Shown piece by piece: positions 25,844 to 32,721 of a stretch of DNA of 40,063 bases. A program made the translations under genes and the position numbers. The stretch covers positions 1 to 40,063 of the forward strand of contig JBGVKG010000050.1 of the NCBI GenBank assembly GCA_045123575.1, read 5' to 3'. Each line of letters begins with the position of its first letter. The first letter of the stretch is position 1. The stretch comes from SVEL01 sp045123575. GTDB taxonomy: Bacteria > Bacillota > Clostridia > Lachnospirales > Lachnospiraceae. The notes below the pieces were generated by a model. That model ran no database searches and had not been told where the DNA came from. It saw nothing but the letters and a program-made list of their open reading frames with translations.

Positions 25844-28471
25844 ATGGCAAGAAAATGGGTATACCTTTTCAGCGAAGGTAATGCTAACATGCGTGAGCTC
25901 CTTGGTGGTAAGGGTGCTAACTTAGCAGAGATGACACACATCGGTCTTCCTGTTCCACAGGGTTTCACAATCACAACTGAGGCTTGTACACAGTACTATG
26001 AGGATGGTCGTGTGATTAACGATGAAATCCAGGCTCAGATCAACGAGTACATCGTAAAGATGGAAGAGATCACAGGTAAGAAGTTTGGTGACAAGGAGAA
26101 TCCACTTCTCGTATCTGTTCGTTCAGGTGCTAGAGCATCTATGCCAGGTATGATGGATACAATCCTTAACCTTGGTCTTAATGAGACAGTTGTTAATACA
26201 ATGGCTGAGAAGTCAGGAAACGAGCGTTGGGCTTGGGATTGTTATAGAAGATTCATTCAGATGTATTCTGACGTAGTTATGGAAGTTGGTAAGAAGTACT
26301 TCGAAGAGCTTATCGACAAGATGAAGGAAGAGAAGGGCGTTACACAGGACGTAGACCTTACAGCAGAAGATCTTAAGGAGCTTGCTTCACAGTTCAAGGC
26401 TGAGTACAAGTCAAAGATCGGTTCTGATTTCCCAGATGATCCAAAGGAGCAGTTAATGGGTGCTGTTCAGGCCGTATTCCGTTCATGGGATAACCCACGT
26501 GCTAACGTATATCGTCGTGATAACGATATCCCATATTCTTGGGGAACAGCTGTAAACGTACAGTCAATGGCATTCGGTAACATGGGTGATGACTGTGGTA
26601 CAGGTGTTGCATTCACAAGAGATCCAGCTACAGGTGAGAAGAAGCTCATGGGTGAGTTCCTTACAAACGCTCAGGGTGAGGACGTAGTTGCAGGTGTTAG
26701 AACTCCAATGCCAATCGCAGAGATGGAGCAGAAGTTCCCAGCAGCTTTCGCTCAGTTCCAGGATGTATGTAAGACACTTGAGAACCACTACAGAGATATG
26801 CAGGATATGGAGTTCACAATCGAGAACGAGAAGCTCTATATGCTCCAGACAAGAAATGGTAAGAGAACAGCTCAGGCTGCTCTTAAGATAGCTTGTGACC
26901 TCGTTGATGAGGGAATGAGAACAGAGGAAGAAGCAGTAGCTATGATCGATCCTCGTAACTTAGATACATTATTACACCCACAGTTTGATGCTGCTGCATT
27001 AAAGGCTGCTACACCAATGGGCAAGGGTCTTGGAGCTTCTCCAGGTGCTGCTTGTGGTAAGGTTGTATTCACAGCTGAGGACGCAGTTGTTTGGGCTGAG
27101 AAGGGTGAGAAGGTTATCCTTGTTCGTCTTGAGACATCTCCAGAAGATATCACAGGTATGAAGGCAGCTCAGGGTATCCTTACAGTTCGTGGTGGTATGA
27201 CATCACACGCAGCCGTTGTTGCTCGTGGTATGGGTACATGCTGTGTATCTGGATGTGGTGACATCAAGATGGACGAAGAGAATAAGAAGTTCACATTAGG
27301 TGGAAAGACATTCGTTGAGGGTGACTTCATTTCACTTGATGGTTCAACAGGTAACATCTACGATGGTGCTATCAAGACAGTTGATGCTACAATCGCTGGC
27401 GAGTTTGGTAGAATCATGGGATGGGCTGATAAGTTTAGAGTTCTTAAGGTTAGAACAAACGCAGATACACCAGCTGACGCTAAGAAGGCTCGTGAGCTCG
27501 GTGCTGAGGGTATCGGTCTTTGCCGTACAGAGCATATGTTCTTCGAGGAAGACAGAATTGCAGCATTCAGAGAGATGATCTGCTCAGATACAGTAGAAGA
27601 GAGAGAAGCAGCTCTTGAGAAGATCCTTCCATATCAGCAGGGAGATTTCGAGGCTCTTTACGAGGCACTTGAGGGTAACCCAGTTACAATCAGATTCCTT
27701 GATCCACCTCTTCATGAGTTCGTTCCTACAGAGGAAGCTGACATCCAGAAGCTCGCTGATGCTCAGGGCAAGTCTGTAGAGACAATTAAGGAAATCATTT
27801 CATCACTCCACGAGTTCAACCCAATGATGGGTCATAGAGGATGTCGTCTTGCTGTAACATACCCAGAGATCGCTAAGATGCAGACAAAGGCTGTTATCCG
27901 TGCGGCTATCAATACAAAGAAGGCTCATCCAGATTGGGCTGTTAAGCCAGAAATCATGATTCCACTCGTATCAGAGGTTAAGGAGTTAAAGCTCTTAAAG
28001 AAGCTTGTTGTTGAGACAGCAGACGCTGAAATCGCAGCAGCAGGTAGCGACCTTAAGTACGAAGTAGGTACAATGATCGAGATCCCAAGAGCTTGTCTTA
28101 CAGCTGATGAGATCGCTGCAGAGGCAGACTTCTTCTGCTTCGGTACAAACGATCTTACACAGATGACATTCGGTTTCTCAAGAGATGATGCTGGTAAGTT
28201 CCTTGATGCTTACTATGATACAAAGATCTTCGAGAACGATCCATTCGCTAAGTTAGATCAGACAGGCGTTGGTAAGCTTATGGATATGACACTTAAGCTT
28301 GGTAAGCCAGTTAACCCTAACCTTCACGTTGGTATCTGTGGTGAGCACGGTGGAGATCCTTCATCAGTTGAGTTCTGCCACAAGATTGGTCTTGACTATG
28401 TGTCATGTTCACCATTCCGTGTGCCAATCGCAAGATTAGCAGCAGCTCAGGCAGCTATCGCTAGCAAGTAG
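25844..28471 (+). CDS. ppdK: Pyruvate, phosphate dikinase
   Basis: An 875-aa enzyme interconverting pyruvate, ATP and phosphate with phosphoenolpyruvate, AMP and pyrophosphate; in clostridia it can run in glycolysis. The N-terminal ATP-grasp region includes LLGGKGANLAEMT. The central swivelling domain has the phospho-accepting His455 in GGMTSHAAVVARG, with the invariant Thr two residues before it. The C-terminal TIM-barrel domain ends with the catalytic Cys832 in GICGEHGGDP. Length and numbering match the well-studied clostridial enzyme. AGGAGG precedes the start. It has its own promoter and terminator and highly expressed codon use. Its last codons recur as a partial copy near 31.66 kb. Confidence 0.97.
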   Translation: MARKWVYLFSEGNANMRELLGGKGANLAEMTHIGLPVPQGFTITTEACTQYYEDGRVINDEIQAQINEYIVKMEEITGKKFGDKENPLLVSVRSGARASMPGMMDTILNLGLNETVVNTMAEKSGNERWAWDCYRRFIQMYSDVVMEVGKKYFEELIDKMKEEKGVTQDVDLTAEDLKELASQFKAEYKSKIGSDFPDDPKEQLMGAVQAVFRSWDNPRANVYRRDNDIPYSWGTAVNVQSMAFGNMGDDCGTGVAFTRDPATGEKKLMGEFLTNAQGEDVVAGVRTPMPIAEMEQKFPAAFAQFQDVCKTLENHYRDMQDMEFTIENEKLYMLQTRNGKRTAQAALKIACDLVDEGMRTEEEAVAMIDPRNLDTLLHPQFDAAALKAATPMGKGLGASPGAACGKVVFTAEDAVVWAEKGEKVILVRLETSPEDITGMKAAQGILTVRGGMTSHAAVVARGMGTCCVSGCGDIKMDEENKKFTLGGKTFVEGDFISLDGSTGNIYDGAIKTVDATIAGEFGRIMGWADKFRVLKVRTNADTPADAKKARELGAEGIGLCRTEHMFFEEDRIAAFREMICSDTVEEREAALEKILPYQQGDFEALYEALEGNPVTIRFLDPPLHEFVPTEEADIQKLADAQGKSVETIKEIISSLHEFNPMMGHRGCRLAVTYPEIAKMQTKAVIRAAINTKKAHPDWAVKPEIMIPLVSEVKELKLLKKLVVETADAEIAAAGSDLKYEVGTMIEIPRACLTADEIAAEADFFCFGTNDLTQMTFGFSRDDAGKFLDAYYDTKIFENDPFAKLDQTGVGKLMDMTLKLGKPVNPNLHVGICGEHGGDPSSVEFCHKIGLDYVSCSPFRVPIARLAAAQAAIASK

Positions 28472-28478
28472 GGCATTG
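28453..28478. repeat. Left copy of a 26-nt imperfect direct repeat (end of ppdK)
   Basis: This segment covers the last five codons and stop of ppdK plus seven bases. It matches 31650-31675 at 21 of 26 positions, including CAAGTAG-G/A-GCATTG at 13 of 14. It may be one end of an inserted island. Confidence 0.5.
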
Positions 28479-28520
28479 GAAAACTGAATATTCAGTTAGT
28501 AACGAGTAACGTTAAATAAT

Positions 28521-28565
28521 AAGATGCACAGTTCGTGTTTACACGAGGCTGTGCATCTTTTGTTT
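28521..28565 (+). terminator. Terminator of ppdK
   Basis: Arms AAGATGCACAG/CTGTGCATCTT, with an inner TCGTGT/ACACGA stem, followed by TTGTTT. Confidence 0.85.
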
Positions 28566-28574
28566 AACGTGACG

Positions 28575-28618
28575 ACTACAGTGACCGAGGAAAACGAAGT
28601 TTTTCGAGGTACTGTAGT
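28575..28618. other. Long imperfect hairpin
   Basis: Outer arms ACTACAGT/ACTGTAGT, then ACC/GGT, with an A-rich/T-rich inner part around GAA. It has no T-run and lies between two terminator-like hairpins. With 28479-28775 otherwise empty of genes, this stretch holds only hairpins and a promoter. Confidence 0.5.
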
Positions 28619-28634
28619 ACTCGTTACGGAGTAT

Positions 28635-28673
28635 ACTCCGGGCTATGCATAAAAGTGTAGCTCGGAGTTTTTT
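28635..28673 (+). terminator. Terminator-like hairpin, copy 1 of a recurring unit
   Basis: ACTCCGGGCTA (28635-28645) pairs with TAGCTCGGAGT (28658-28668) and is followed by TTTTT. Its core CTATGC.TAAAAGTGTAG recurs at 29648-29667, and a looser form at 31719-31735. Confidence 0.7.
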
Positions 28674-28732
28674 GCATAAAGATTTGGATTGGAGAAAGTT
28701 GTTAGGATGTAGAAATCTAGTGTGGTTAGTGG

Positions 28733-28738
28733 TATAAT
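28733..28738 (+). promoter_or_regulatory. -10 element of the zinc-ribbon/antitoxin genes
   Basis: TATAAT preceded by GTGG, 38 bases before the zinc-ribbon start; no clear -35 element is visible. Confidence 0.45.
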
Positions 28739-28775
28739 GTGTAGAGTATAAAGTAAAAATGGTGAAAATGTAGAT

Positions 28776-29000
28776 ATGGGAAATAATATACTTGATGAAT
28801 TGCATATGTCAACAAGAGATGAGGTTGTGTCATTTTTAAAGAGTCTATGGTCGGATAATCCTAAGCCATGTCCATTGTGTAGTGGAAAGCTTGATTATAT
28901 GCATAAAAAGGCAAAAAAGAGTGTTAATGATTGGAAGTGTACAGTATGTGGAAAAGTCTACAAGGCAGTGAATATATTTAAAGAGCTTCCTGATGAATAA
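28776..29000 (+). CDS. Small zinc-ribbon protein
   Basis: A 74-aa protein with two CxxC pairs, CPLC (about 32-35) and CTVC (about 56-59), spaced like a zinc ribbon. A helical N-terminus (ILDELHMSTRDEVVSFLKSL) precedes it. There is no strong ribosome site; the ATG follows GTAGAT. The end touches the next gene's region, so both may be one unit with the toxin remnant. The role could be nucleic-acid binding, but nothing specific can be said. Confidence 0.6.
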   Translation: MGNNILDELHMSTRDEVVSFLKSLWSDNPKPCPLCSGKLDYMHKKAKKSVNDWKCTVCGKVYKAVNIFKELPDE

Positions 29001-29019
29001 TAAAGAATGGAGATATGTT

Positions 29020-29199
29020 ATGGTGGATTTAAAGAAATATGCTGATATATACGAAGAAATTAAAAAGCTTACTGATAGCGATACACTTCAGCTGGTTTTG
29101 GAATCAGAGGATGATGAGGTTAAGGATTTTTATGAGATGATAGGGGATTTTCTGCTACAGCAGAGACAGAGGGAAGTAGTGGCGAAGAATTTGTTTTAG
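29020..29199 (+). CDS. Presumed antitoxin of a zeta-type toxin module
   Basis: A 59-aa acidic helical protein beginning MVDLKKYADIYEEIKKL and ending REVVAKNLF. I choose this start because GGAG lies seven bases upstream; an ATG at 28993 would overlap the zinc-ribbon gene. Small acidic proteins of this kind often precede zeta-like toxin genes in Lachnospiraceae (family memory, not a search). Directly downstream is a broken zeta-toxin gene, which supports the pairing. It seems intact while the toxin has lost its P-loop, so it may be an orphan antitoxin. Confidence 0.5.
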   Translation: MVDLKKYADIYEEIKKLTDSDTLQLVLESEDDEVKDFYEMIGDFLLQQRQREVVAKNLF

Positions 29200-29609
29200 A
29201 GTATCTTGGAAATATAGAAGAGTTACGACAGGGGGACAAAACATTTAATCAGGAAACTACATTATGCGGAAAATCTATTATTTCAAATATCAAGAAAGCC
29301 AAAGAAAATGATTTTAGAATAGAAATGCATTATGTAGGCTTGGATAGTGCCGATATAGCTAAGAAAAAAGTGGCACACAGAGTATCAGTAGGTGGTCATG
29401 GTATACCTGAAAAGGATGTCGAGAAGAGATATGTGGAAACATTTAAGAAATTTAAGGAAGTACTACCTATGTGTGATTTGGTAGCATTATATGATAATAC
29501 AGAAGAGATAGCATTTAGAAGAATTACTATATATAAAAATGGAGAGCCAATAAGAGTATATAGTAGAGTACCTGAGTGGTATAGGAAAAATTTTGAGAAA
29601 TACGAATAG
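29200..29609 (+). pseudogene. 5'-truncated zeta-toxin-family kinase
   Basis: The frame that encodes GDKTFNQETTLCGKSIISN (from about 29232) and continues through VGGHGIPEKDVEKRYVETF to a stop at 29609 matches the C-terminal two-thirds of zeta-toxin-like kinases, which phosphorylate UDP-N-acetylglucosamine. The NQETT segment and the R..GGHGI..++ region are conserved. The N-terminal part with the P-loop (AGxNGAGKS) is absent: in this frame the first stop upstream is at 29133, and no P-loop occurs in any nearby frame. The longest ATG-initiated piece (29325-29609, 94 aa) cannot be active. Probably an internal deletion fused the antitoxin gene end to the toxin middle. Confidence 0.75.
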
Positions 29610-29640
29610 AATTTAAAAGTTAATATAGAGGTGGTACAAG

Positions 29641-29709
29641 ACTCTTGGCTATGCGTAAAAGTGTAGCGGGAGTTTATATATGTTTGAGGAAAAAATAAAG
29701 TGATATAAT
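29641..29709 (+). promoter_or_regulatory. Copy 2 of the recurring hairpin/promoter unit
   Basis: GGCTATGCGTAAAAGTGTAG (29647-29666) equals the core of copy 1 except for one base; the flanking arms no longer pair well. TATAAT follows at 29704-29709, 70 bases before the next ORF start. Confidence 0.5.
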
Positions 29710-29778
29710 ATAGTAATGAATAAACGAATTATGTTTAATTTGCAATATAGATGTGTTACTAGAGAGGAATGAACAATA

Positions 29779-30234
29779 ATGATAAAGAATATAGAAGCAT
29801 ATTTATGTAGTTGAGAAGAATGCTTAAATGATATTAATGCTAGTATTAAAAGCTGTTCGAGAAGGGATTTGGTTAGTACAATATCCCATTCGGATTTAGT
29901 GAAAATGGATACGAATATTAGAAATATATTTTTTGAATGTAATCATGACGAGAAAGGAAATGTATTCTTGTTTGATGAACTTAGTCCTAGATTGATATCG
30001 AAATATATAGAAGAAAACGTTTCTTTGAGTGTGGGGAATGAAGTTATATATGCATATGTATGTAGAACTCAGATGAAGGTAATTAACAAGTTTTACGATG
30101 AAATAAAGAAAGGGCATATTGTTTGGTTTTGTTCCAGAAAAAATATTAATAATTTTGAGAAGAATATGGAGATATATCATAAGTTAGTAAGGATTAGACT
30201 GCAAAGTCCTATAAAAAAACTTAGAGGTATATAA
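29779..30234 (+). pseudogene. Unknown ORF interrupted by an in-frame TGA
   Basis: From the ATG at 29779, preceded by GAGAGGAA, the frame reads MIKNIEAYLCS, meets TGA at 29812-29814, and then stays open for 140 codons to 30234. Without the stop it would be a 151-residue protein. The longest downstream piece starts only at a TTG (29869). The product is unrecognised, with a basic C-terminus (VRIRLQSPIKKLRGI). TGA is one step from TGG, so a nonsense mutation is the simplest reading. No selenocysteine hairpin is evident. Confidence 0.6.
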
Positions 30235-30325
30235 GTTTCAGGTTAAAAAATGGTAAAGATATTTTTAGTTAATGGGAATTAACATATGTTAAAGATAGGA
30301 TGTATAAGTAGACGGTGTTGATATT

Positions 30326-31048
30326 ATGAGTAAAGTATGCAATATTGAAAATGATAAGCAGAGTATAATAATAGATTTTTCGGTAGTTATTTTTAATGGA
30401 GAATCATATTCTAGAGATAATCCAGGAATAGCTATTGCAGATTATGCAGATTTACTAGACTGGAAAGAAGAAAGAAATGAACAATTTTGGGTTAATGTTG
30501 AGAATCATTATATAGAAAAATCAAGATTTAAGATTAATTATTCATATAATGAAAATACAATAGTTGAAGATATTGAAAAAGCAATTGTAGATAAAATAGG
30601 TTTCAATTATGAATTGTATAAAAATGCATATGTGCATGTTAATTTGTTGATTGATAATGAGTTTGTTCGCATTATTAACAAGAAATTAGATATAAAAACA
30701 TTAACTTCATATTACAATGTAGTAGATATATTAAAAATATATTTTGTCTTTTCAAATCAAGCTGGAGAGATATGGAATGATGAAGGCTTGAGATATTACA
30801 TGCATTCTAGAGAAGCTGGGAAACATAATGAAATACATATTCATGTTGATTATAAACATAAATATTCTGTTAGTATATCTTTAAAGGATGGTAGCGTACT
30901 TGATGGTGATATGCCATCTAAAATATTAAAGAAAGCGCAAAAAAGAATTATAGAGAATAAGCGATTCTTAATGGAATGTTGGAATAAGATGACTGATGGT
31001 ATCAAAGTTGATATAAATCATTATTTTGGGTTATGTCCACTGGAATAG
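30326..31048 (+). CDS. Uncharacterised protein with C-terminal DUF4160-like domain
   Basis: A 240-aa protein. The C-terminal region from about 165 has REAGKHNEIHIHVDYKHKYS, then DGSVLDGDMPSKILKKAQK and LMECWNKM. This follows the DUF4160 pattern of a His-rich strand, a short G.-P-K turn and a final helix with W. Proteins with that domain are often near toxin-antitoxin or mobile loci; their activity is unknown to me. The first 160 residues are unrecognised and mixed alpha/beta. The ribosome site is weak (GGTG). Codon use is very AT-rich compared with ppdK, in keeping with acquired DNA. Confidence 0.6.
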   Translation: MSKVCNIENDKQSIIIDFSVVIFNGESYSRDNPGIAIADYADLLDWKEERNEQFWVNVENHYIEKSRFKINYSYNENTIVEDIEKAIVDKIGFNYELYKNAYVHVNLLIDNEFVRIINKKLDIKTLTSYYNVVDILKIYFVFSNQAGEIWNDEGLRYYMHSREAGKHNEIHIHVDYKHKYSVSISLKDGSVLDGDMPSKILKKAQKRIIENKRFLMECWNKMTDGIKVDINHYFGLCPLE

Positions 31049-31116
31049 CGAAAGTAATTAGAACGTAGAGTGACAATATGGTTTATGTAAATTAATTTAT
31101 AAGGAGATACAAGATT

Positions 31117-31608
31117 ATGGAATCAGCCATAGTTGGAGGAATAATAGGTGTAGTAGGTACATTATTTGGAACAGTTGTAAGTTGGATATTAAATGAGATA
31201 TCTAATAATTCATATACAGCAGACATATATTTTTTATGTAATATTGATAATTTACCGCCCTCTTTAGTAATTTATTGTAGAGGTAATAAACCAATTATTT
31301 TGAGGAATATAGAAATTACAATTAATCATGGTGAATTGTTAGGAAAAAAGGAATTTTTTACTGAAAGTGTTGAGTTAGGCAATTGTGATGTAGTGAGTGT
31401 TTTACCAGGATGTTGTGAAAAAATAGAGTTTACACTTGATGAACTTATATATGGTGATGGACATTATACAAATATTAGCAGTGGTAAAAGAGAACAACAT
31501 CTCAGAATTAAATTGACAGACATTAGAGGAAAAGTATATAAAACGAAATCAAAATGTACTTTGCAAGAATATGAGCATGTCATTAAATGTATAGAAGGGC
31601 AAAAATAA
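31117..31608 (+). CDS. Small membrane-anchored protein, unknown
   Basis: A 163-aa protein with one N-terminal transmembrane helix (about 4-25, IVGGIIGVVGTLFGTVVSWI) and a beta-rich remainder whose strands (PPSLVIYCRGNKPIILRNIE) resemble an Ig-like domain. AAGGAG stands before the ATG. Similar small membrane-anchored proteins occur in phage and defence islands, but I cannot assign a family. It has no close partner except the DUF4160-like gene 68 bases upstream. Confidence 0.55.
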   Translation: MESAIVGGIIGVVGTLFGTVVSWILNEISNNSYTADIYFLCNIDNLPPSLVIYCRGNKPIILRNIEITINHGELLGKKEFFTESVELGNCDVVSVLPGCCEKIEFTLDELIYGDGHYTNISSGKREQHLRIKLTDIRGKVYKTKSKCTLQEYEHVIKCIEGQK

Positions 31609-31649
31609 CTTTCAATATAAGGACTTGTATGCGGTAGTTTGACACACCT

Positions 31650-31675
31650 AGCTAGCAATAACAAGTAGAGCATTG
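31650..31675. repeat. Right copy of the ppdK-end repeat
   Basis: Matches 28453-28478 at 21 of 26 positions, including the ppdK stop codon region (ACAAGTAG). The intervening 3.2 kb carries the small accessory genes. Confidence 0.5.
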
Positions 31676-31712
31676 CCAGACTAGGTATTGAAAATATATT
31701 AGTTTAATAGAC

Positions 31713-31748
31713 GCCTACCTATGCATAAATTATAGTTGGCTGTTTTTG
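31713..31748 (+). terminator. Terminator-like hairpin, copy 3 of the recurring unit
   Basis: GCC and CTAT (31713-31722) pair with ATAG and GGC (31732-31740) around GCATAAATT, followed by TGTTTTTG. The CTATGCATAAA core is shared with copy 1. Confidence 0.5.
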
Positions 31749-32116
31749 TTGTATATTGATGTAAATAACGATTATTACTGGTATAATGATACAAATGAAA
31801 TTTAACTTTTGAAGTTATAAGTCAAGAGAGTAGCTGTTGTAGATAAGAAATGTGTGTTAGCCACATATTAAAATAACATGTAGTTTGGTATAGCAGAAAT
31901 GAATGATATGAGGTCTATGCAGTGATAAAATATAATAGAATGTTAATTAACTCCACAGTAAGTTAAAGGTTCTGATGGATGATTAGCAGACAATGTCTTA
32001 CAATCATACTTATGGAGATACAAATTCATCTCTAAAAAAATGGCAAGAGAAGAAGGTAGAATTTTAATAAACATGGTATGATATACGATACAAACCGAAA
32101 TTTAGTCTAAAATAGA

Positions 32117-32443
32117 ATGAATCCTGACTAGCGTAGCATTACATTTCTAGGAGAGCATACGAAAAATGTGAACTTCTACTATTTAGTAGAAATCCGTATT
32201 GATGTAGATTTGGAGCGAAAGAAAGGCATGGTCATTAAAGCGTTCAAGATAGGGGCGCCATTTATTGAAGAGATATGGAGAATGCTTTATAATGAAGATG
32301 ACACGATATGAGCAGGAAAATGTTATAAGCTTCAATGTTGTAGAGTAGATTATCCTTTGTACCCGAGATCCTGCTGTTATGCAAAAAAAGTTGCGTTCCT
32401 TATCGTAAGCAAAGAAGGTTATCATAGGAGCAAAGAGAGTTAA
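32117..32443 (+). pseudogene. Unknown frame with two in-frame stops
   Basis: ATG at 32117 reads four codons to TAG (32129-32131). It then continues RSITFLGEHTKN and NFYYLVEIRIDVDLERKKG to TGA (32309-32311), and stays open again to TAA at 32441. Both stops are one base from TGG. The residue pattern of the middle part looks protein-like, but I do not recognise a family. A TATGAT site lies 35 bases upstream. It may be a dead gene or chance. Confidence 0.35.
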
Positions 32444-32483
32444 TGGGTAAGCAAATAAATAAACTTGACGGTGGAGAAATGTA

Positions 32484-32512
32484 TTGAAAATGTTCCACGA
32501 AAATAATATAAT
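32484..32512 (+). promoter_or_regulatory. Promoter of the restriction-modification operon
   Basis: TTGAAA (32484-32489), 17 bases and TATAAT (32507-32512). The predicted start near 32519 abuts the GGAGG of the first gene, so the leader is only about 14 bases and a bound regulator could block both transcription and ribosome access. Confidence 0.75.
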
Positions 32513-32532
32513 TGATATCGGAGGATTTTTAC

Positions 32533-32721
32533 ATGGATAAAGATATAAAGACATATTCAATGAGTATACGAGTTAGCGAAGAAGAGCTGGATAAATTAAA
32601 ACAAGCTGCTCGTATTGATGCATATGCTTCATACAGCGAATTTGTTCGGCGCACTGCCTTAAAAGAAGCTGATAAAATCATAAAAGATAATGATAAGGAG
32701 GAACAGCAGAGTCATGGCTAA
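32533..32721 (+). CDS. Ribbon-helix-helix-like regulator
   Basis: A 62-aa protein. KTYSMSIRVSEEELDKLKQA forms a strand followed by a helix, and ASYSEFVRRTALKEA a second helix, which is the layout of ribbon-helix-helix DNA-binding proteins such as plasmid and antitoxin repressors. GGAGG lies eight bases upstream. The end overlaps the methylase start by eight bases, so it belongs to the operon. A role as autoregulator delaying or limiting nuclease expression, like a control protein, is inference from position. Confidence 0.75.
   Translation: MDKDIKTYSMSIRVSEEELDKLKQAARIDAYASYSEFVRRTALKEADKIIKDNDKEEQQSHG

Larger units (their letters stand above)
31609..32483. other. Decayed accessory stretch without intact genes
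   Basis: No intact gene is supported in these 875 bases. They hold the partial copy of the ppdK end (31650-31675), a terminator-like hairpin (31713-31748), a -10 TATAAT (31782-31787) and a related TATGAT (32077-32082). The two -10 sites are followed by nearly the same string: GATACAAATGAAATTTA at 31788 and GATACAAACCGAAATTTA at 32087. A broken reading frame lies at 32117-32443. Confidence 0.6.

Noticed and set aside
26467..27578. Overlapping frames within ppdK
   Set aside because: Produced by the codon bias of ppdK; no starts with ribosome sites and no domain content.
29812..29814. Selenocysteine codon
   Set aside because: No selenoprotein-like context and no obvious hairpin after the TGA; neighbouring genes are decayed too.
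32171..32193. Hairpin resembling a Cas12a direct repeat (TTCTACTATTTAGTAGAA)
   Set aside because: Single copy, no spacer pattern and no cas gene in the window. It lies inside the ghost reading frame and lacks the exact repeat ending, so chance is the best reading.
32183..32560. 125-aa reverse-strand frame before the restriction operon
   Set aside because: It overlaps the operon promoter and start, lacks a ribosome site, and mirrors the decayed plus-strand frame.
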